This document shows positions 62,001 through 64,000 of a stretch of 64,000 nucleotides of DNA, piece by piece. Every line of letters starts with the position of its first letter. Position 1 is the stretch's first letter. The translations under genes and the position numbers were made by a program. The notes beneath the pieces are model-generated. The model was given only the letters and a program-made list of their open reading frames with translations, was not told the DNA's origin and did not search any database. Source of the stretch: Chloroflexia bacterium SDU3-3 (GTDB lineage: Bacteria > Chloroflexota > Chloroflexia > Chloroflexales > Roseiflexaceae); contig WBOU01000009.1 of the NCBI GenBank assembly GCA_009268125.1, forward strand, positions 1-64,000, given 5' to 3'.

Positions 62001-62272
62001 GCGGGGCCGACCGATCCTACGGCATTCATGTGGCCGAGCTGGCGGGCATCCCCCGCGCGGTCACCAAGCGCGCCAAGGAGCTGCTGGCCGACCTTGAGCA
62101 GTCGACGGCGCAGCCCGCCCCCGCGCCCCAGGCTGAGGGTGCCGCGCCCGAGGCCGCGCCCGAGGGGCTGCACCCGGCGGTGGAGTTCATTCGGCGGCTC
62201 CAGGTGAACGAGCTGACGCCGATCGAGGCGCTCACCAAGCTCTACGAGCTGCAGCAGCTGGCGAGGCAGTAG
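59078..62272 (+). CDS. mutS: DNA mismatch repair protein MutS, with long acidic/proline-rich insert
   Basis: A 1064-residue MutS, about 200 longer than E. coli MutS. The mismatch-reading Phe-x-Glu is F49-Y50-E51 (LYRMGDFYETF). The connector and core domains follow. The ATPase has Walker A GPNMAGKST (about 822-830), DDIATGQSTFMVEM, Walker B LIILDEVGRGTSTYDG, and CRTLFATHYHELT. The excess length is mainly in the lever region at about 465-620: a low-complexity stretch of EPPAPEPPTPEP-like repeats and acidic runs, then GIDACADVLAFLEGALDDDP. The canonical RPGFDKGMDEV resumes near 630. The C-terminal tail (QPAPAPQAEGAAPEAAPEGL) is also Ala/Pro-rich. GGAG precedes the ATG. No mutL is in this window. 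Confidence 0.95.
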   Translation: MATAPDRRALQRRLDDEFPDLQLLNWYIQYRQLKAGCPDAVLLYRMGDFYETFDDDAKLVAEKLEITLTYKKFANNKATGAEQRCPMAGLPYHAAERYTSQLVSAGYRVAIAEQISETPSSRKDTRPKSVFAGGIEAGEARKGMVDREVVRILTPGTITETTMLPAVQNNYLVAVIAEGGKVGLAYADLSTGEFACTEFAGDRAHAQAQGELARLSAAELLVPEDEKLRIPGLDPASARLEHDLEFMTKGEREMLLPGERLARRTERENNARWAHGHVTGVPAWKWDLRTTYDALTQQFGVRSLDGFGLSAEKKLAIRAAGAILQYTRETQNGALVHMTSLRAYTTSDVMFLDPQTRRNLELLEGSGGRSKGSLVQVLDQTRTPMGARLLRRWIGQPLLDVAQLTSRQENVGFFVENALLRADMRERLKALGDMERAVNRVAQGGGVAVPRDLVRLREALRALPATIEALGGWRPAGMAAPVAAPEQDAQGEPELGGEWDMLFDEEPPTPEPPAPEPPTPEPSLREQREARRKVAARYAEQEDLFADFDWGADEDEEPLPEPPAPEPEPPAPERRALPRPRRSAAPSPSGIDACADVLAFLEGALDDDPPALLGASNYLRAVAGGETPRRVIRPGFDKGMDEVVKAARTAQQYISNLEAREQQKTGIKSLRVGYNQVFGYYIEVAKSYAGDVPADYIRKQTLSTGERYYTSELKEFENIVITAQERLNDLERQAFARVCAIAAEAGERLLATARALAEIDVYLALAEVAARGGYTRPLLAEDSRLIIQAGRHPMVEQALDDPFIPNDALLDTDANQILVITGPNMAGKSTVLRQIALIVLMAQIGSFVPAERAEIGLVDRIFTRIGAQDDIATGQSTFMVEMTETAALLIQSTRRSLIILDEVGRGTSTYDGMAIAQAVIEYIHNEPRLGCRTLFATHYHELTRLEHVLPRVKNYHMAAVEQDGHVAFLHKLRSGGADRSYGIHVAELAGIPRAVTKRAKELLADLEQSTAQPAPAPQAEGAAPEAAPEGLHPAVEFIRRLQVNELTPIEALTKLYELQQLARQ

Positions 62273-62280
62273 TTTTTCTT

Positions 62281-62340
62281 CACCACGAAGACGCGAAGGC
62301 GCGAAGGTTTTTTACCACCAAGGCTCCAAGGCTCCAAGTT
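62281..62340 (-). repeat. dispersed CCAAG/CTTGG intergenic repeat, copy 6
   Basis: CACCACGAAGACGCGAAGGC, then TTTACCACCAAGGCTCCAAG and GCTCCAAG. It starts 8 bp after the mutS stop and is inverted relative to copy 7; the pair flanks about 360 bp. Confidence 0.75.
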
Positions 62341-62367
62341 TGCAGACTTGGGGCCTTGCGCCTTCTT

Positions 62368-62493
62368 CGAGCATTCACCTGCCTTCGTCGAGCGTTCACC
62401 CGCCTTCATCGAGCATTCACCTGCCTCATTCGAGCGCTCACCTGCCTCATTCGAGCGCTCACCTGCCTCATTCGAGCGTTTCCCAGCCTCATT
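62368..62493. repeat. 21-bp tandem repeat, six copies plus a partial
   Basis: CGAGC recurs at 62368, 62389, 62410, 62431, 62452 and 62473 (and CAAGC at 62494), always 21 bp apart. The consensus is CGAGCGNTCACCTGCCTCAT followed by T. The period is seven codons, but no convincing gene contains it. Between here and 62700 there are also short TGCATCG repeats and a GGGCGGACACGAGATCCGCC hairpin (62579-62598), and no gene. Confidence 0.9.
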
Positions 62494-62700
62494 CAAGCCG
62501 CCGCAATGAATCGCGCCGTATGCATCGCGTGCATCGTGTGCATCGTGCGATGGTTCGATGTGGCGATGCACGCGGCGCGGGCGGACACGAGATCCGCCCC
62601 TACATCGATGTGTGACACTGTGCGCATCGGGCGGGGCGGCAATAAGGGCAAGGCGGGCATTCTCGCACTCCTCAAGCATCTTTTCCCAGCACATCCAAAA

Positions 62701-62798
62701 TCTTGGCGCCTTGGTGGCAAAAAATCCACGCCGAGCACATCCAAAATCTCCGAATCTTGGAGTCTTAGAGTCTTGGTGGTAAAAAATCCTCGTGGTGA
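62701..62798 (+). repeat. dispersed CTTGG intergenic repeat, copy 7
   Basis: TCTTGGCGCCTTGGTGGCAA, then CTTGGAGTCTTAGAGTCTTG and GTGGTAAAAAATCCTCGTGG. It ends about 30 bp before the next extended -10 promoter. Confidence 0.75.
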
Positions 62799-62828
62799 AT
62801 CTGGGTGTTGCCTTGGGGCGAGGCGGCG

Positions 62829-62837
62829 TGCTATACT
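62829..62837 (+). promoter_or_regulatory. extended -10 promoter
   Basis: TGC-TATACT. The predicted transcript starts near 62844 and would end at the terminator at 62993-63016. Confidence 0.6.
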
Positions 62838-62859
62838 GCGGGCAAGAAGAGGAACCCCT

Positions 62860-62961
62860 ATGGATATGACAGCGGCACAGCCCAGCGTCAACGCTATCGC
62901 CCTTCACGACTACGGAGGCCTGGGCTGCTGCGTGCCATGGCTGTGGGGGCGCAGGGCCTAG
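62860..62961 (+). CDS. 33-residue small ORF (leader peptide or small protein), possibly inside a structured RNA
   Basis: The ATG lies 16 nt after the predicted transcription start and 7 nt after AAGAGG. The product, MDMTAAQPSVNAIALHDYGG then LGCCVPWLWGRRA, has a Gly/Cys/Trp-rich C-terminus. An intrinsic terminator follows 31 nt after the stop. It could be an attenuating leader peptide, a small protein, or chance coding within a structured RNA: GAAGAGG at 62846-62852 pairs with CCTCTTC at 62981-62987, enclosing GGCAC/GTGCC, AGCCCAG/CTGGGCT and GCCTAG/CTAGGC. No family is recognised. Confidence 0.4.
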   Translation: MDMTAAQPSVNAIALHDYGGLGCCVPWLWGRRA

Positions 62962-62992
62962 TGTACCTTGCTAGGCAGAACCTCTTCCACAG

Positions 62993-63016
62993 CCTTCCCG
63001 AGCGGGAAGGTCTTTT
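62993..63016 (+). terminator. intrinsic terminator
   Basis: CCTTCCC-GAGC-GGGAAGG, then TCTTTTTATTTT. It ends a transcript of about 170 nt from the promoter at 62829 unless anti-terminated. Confidence 0.8.
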
Positions 63017-63147
63017 TATTTTCCTGCTCTGATCGCGCGATGTCCGTGGCGGCGAGGCGTACCCGCGCCCGCTCGACGGCGAGCCAGCGGCCCCCATGCG
63101 GCTGCGCGCCCCACAGATGCGACAGAGCCAAGCAGAGAGGACTCTGT

Positions 63148-63303
63148 ATGAGTACCATCAAACCGTTCGCGATCAAGACCCACGCCCCGCGCATGCCGTC
63201 GATCCTCAAGCTGTTCCAGCGGATCGCCAAGGCCCACCCGATGATCATCGCCGTCTCGCCCCCCGACCAGCACACGCGCCCCGAGCGCACCACCCGCTAC
63301 TAG
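63148..63303 (+). CDS. 51-residue basic small protein, unknown
   Basis: Begins MSTIKPFAIKTHAPRMPSIL and continues with a basic amphipathic stretch (KLFQRIAKAHPMIIAV) and a Pro/Arg/His-rich tail ending RTTRY. AGAGAGGA lies about 6-7 nt before the ATG. Codon choice (GCC, CTC, ATC, CGC) matches neighbouring genes, which supports coding. It sits between two intrinsic terminators, and read-through of the first would express it. No homologue is recognised. Confidence 0.5.
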   Translation: MSTIKPFAIKTHAPRMPSILKLFQRIAKAHPMIIAVSPPDQHTRPERTTRY

Positions 63304-63428
63304 CCCTACCGCGCCGTAGGCGCTGCCACCACCCCTCCGCCCCGCTATGGCCAGGGCAGGGGGCGAACACAGCCATACGCCGCGTAGGTGTGAGGAACAC
63401 CGAAACGAATGACCGCACGACCAAGCAA

Positions 63429-63467
63429 ACAGGGCATCAGGCGCAACCTGATGCCCTGTCTTTTTTT
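63429..63467. terminator. bidirectional terminator
   Basis: ACAGGGCATCAGG pairs perfectly with CCTGATGCCCTGT around a 5-nt loop, then C and seven T on the plus strand. It also lies just past the stop of the minus-strand phosphatase gene. Confidence 0.85.
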
Positions 63468-63488
63468 GTGCCAAGCCCCGCTACGGCG

Positions 63489-64000
63489 CTAGATCGCCTT
63501 CTGGTTCTCGCGCGCGGTCTCTAGGCGGCCCAGGTGGCTGGCCTCGCTCAGCGAGACCAGGTAGGGCATGCCCTCGCCGTACTCGATCACGCTGATGCTG
63601 GCGTTGGTGACCCAGATGCGGTTGATGCGGTCCATGTCCATGCCCAGCGCATCGGCCACCAGGATCTTGACCACCACATCGTGGGTGGAGAGCAGCACGT
63701 TGCGGTCGGCGAACTCGCTGTACAGCCGCTCTTTAAAATCGAGCACGCGCTTGAGGATGTTGCTGAAGCTCTCGCCGCCGGGCATCTGCGAGCGGGTGGG
63801 GTGCATGCGCCACTCGACCAGGCCCGCGCCGTAGCGCGCGACCACCTCATCCAGCATCAGGCCCTGCCAGTCGCCGTGGTCGATCTCCAGCAGGGAAGGC
63901 TCGACGGTGAAGGGCACCGCCGGGTGGTGGGCGGCGATGGCCTCCGCCGTGCGGCGGGCGCGCTGTAGCGGGCTGGCGAAGATCGCATCGATCGGCTCGC
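63489..64000 (-). CDS. histidine phosphatase family protein (partial, 5' end beyond window)
   Basis: About 170 residues of a histidine phosphatase (phosphoglycerate-mutase-like) protein are visible, and the frame is open to the window edge. The typical FASPLQRARRTAEAIAAHHP is encoded at about 63930-63987. It is followed by LLEIDHGDWQGLMLDEVVAR, PGGESFSNILKRVLDF, and the second catalytic His in LLSTHDVVVKILVADALGMD. The N-terminal RHG motif lies outside. Candidates include phosphoglycerate mutase-like, alpha-ribazole phosphatase or other small-molecule phosphatases; the substrate is not determined. Confidence 0.88.
   Translation of the reverse strand, partial: EPIDAIFASPLQRARRTAEAIAAHHPAVPFTVEPSLLEIDHGDWQGLMLDEVVARYGAGLVEWRMHPTRSQMPGGESFSNILKRVLDFKERLYSEFADRNVLLSTHDVVVKILVADALGMDMDRINRIWVTNASISVIEYGEGMPYLVSLSEASHLGRLETARENQKAI

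Noticed and set aside
62368-62500. CRISPR-like array
   Set aside because: Units are contiguous 21-bp tandem repeats with no spacers, and no cas genes are present.
62242-62907. 221-codon minus-strand frame with NEAGERS heptads over the 21-bp repeat
   Set aside because: The heptads are a by-product of the 21-bp period. The frame enters the 3' end of mutS and has no start signals.

Overview
The window is GC-rich, densely coded bacterial chromosome with almost no mobile DNA. Gene content points to Chloroflexota, probably class Chloroflexia: a MoxR/DUF58/multi-VWA envelope operon, DUF951 and YjdF proteins, an LPxTG-anchored DUF11 protein, two RpoD-like sigma factors and GAF-rich kinase signalling. 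This placement is inferred from gene families; no complete 16S or 23S gene is visible. Many genes are preceded by an extended -10 box of the form TGC-TATAAT, often without a recognisable -35, and many units end in long perfect hairpins.

Layout. 1-340: a 5S rRNA gene and its terminator. 590-5186: an AP2-domain protein, a PatZ-like acyl-CoA synthetase/GNAT fusion, and the primary-type sigma factor on the opposite strand. 5547-8568: a transaldolase-transketolase unit (non-oxidative pentose phosphate branch). 8605-10760: an arginine-decarboxylase-like gene behind a consensus promoter and an apparently structured, terminated leader or stand-alone RNA. 11090-23800: a zinc-ribbon protein, then an eight-gene operon (Gln-rich membrane protein, small membrane proteins, MoxR ATPase, DUF58, BatA-like VWA protein, and two large tandem paralogues carrying two VWA domains each). 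This is the most system-like part of the window.

23823-36784: YgfZ, PhoU, LepA, a PrsA-type foldase lipoprotein, a MazG protein with a degenerate YabN-like N-terminus, DUF951, an NfeD-slipin pair, leucyl aminopeptidase and an MBL hydrolase. 36807-49183: a GAF/PAS histidine kinase, a RecA-fold ATPase resembling phage Sak4 proteins, a NAGPA-domain lipoprotein, an ABC exporter, GatB, YjdF, a MaoC protein with an apparently leaderless mRNA, a CNNM/CorC-type protein and a second sigma factor. 49697-64000: a polyprenyl synthase, two AI-2E-family permeases, acylphosphatase, the LPxTG DUF11 protein, a Cys/Met-metabolism PLP enzyme, an MFS exporter with an ArsR-type regulator and two matching operators, MutS with a large acidic/proline insert, a repeat-rich intergenic region, two small transcribed ORFs, and a histidine phosphatase cut by the window edge.

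No CRISPR array, integrase, transposase, tRNA or restriction system was recognised. The main unexplained signals are the transcript upstream of the decarboxylase (about 10417-10726), the compact 6S-like or leader transcript at about 62844-63016, a dispersed CTTGG/CCAAG intergenic repeat family (seven copies, two pairs inverted), and the paired operators at 56484-56582.
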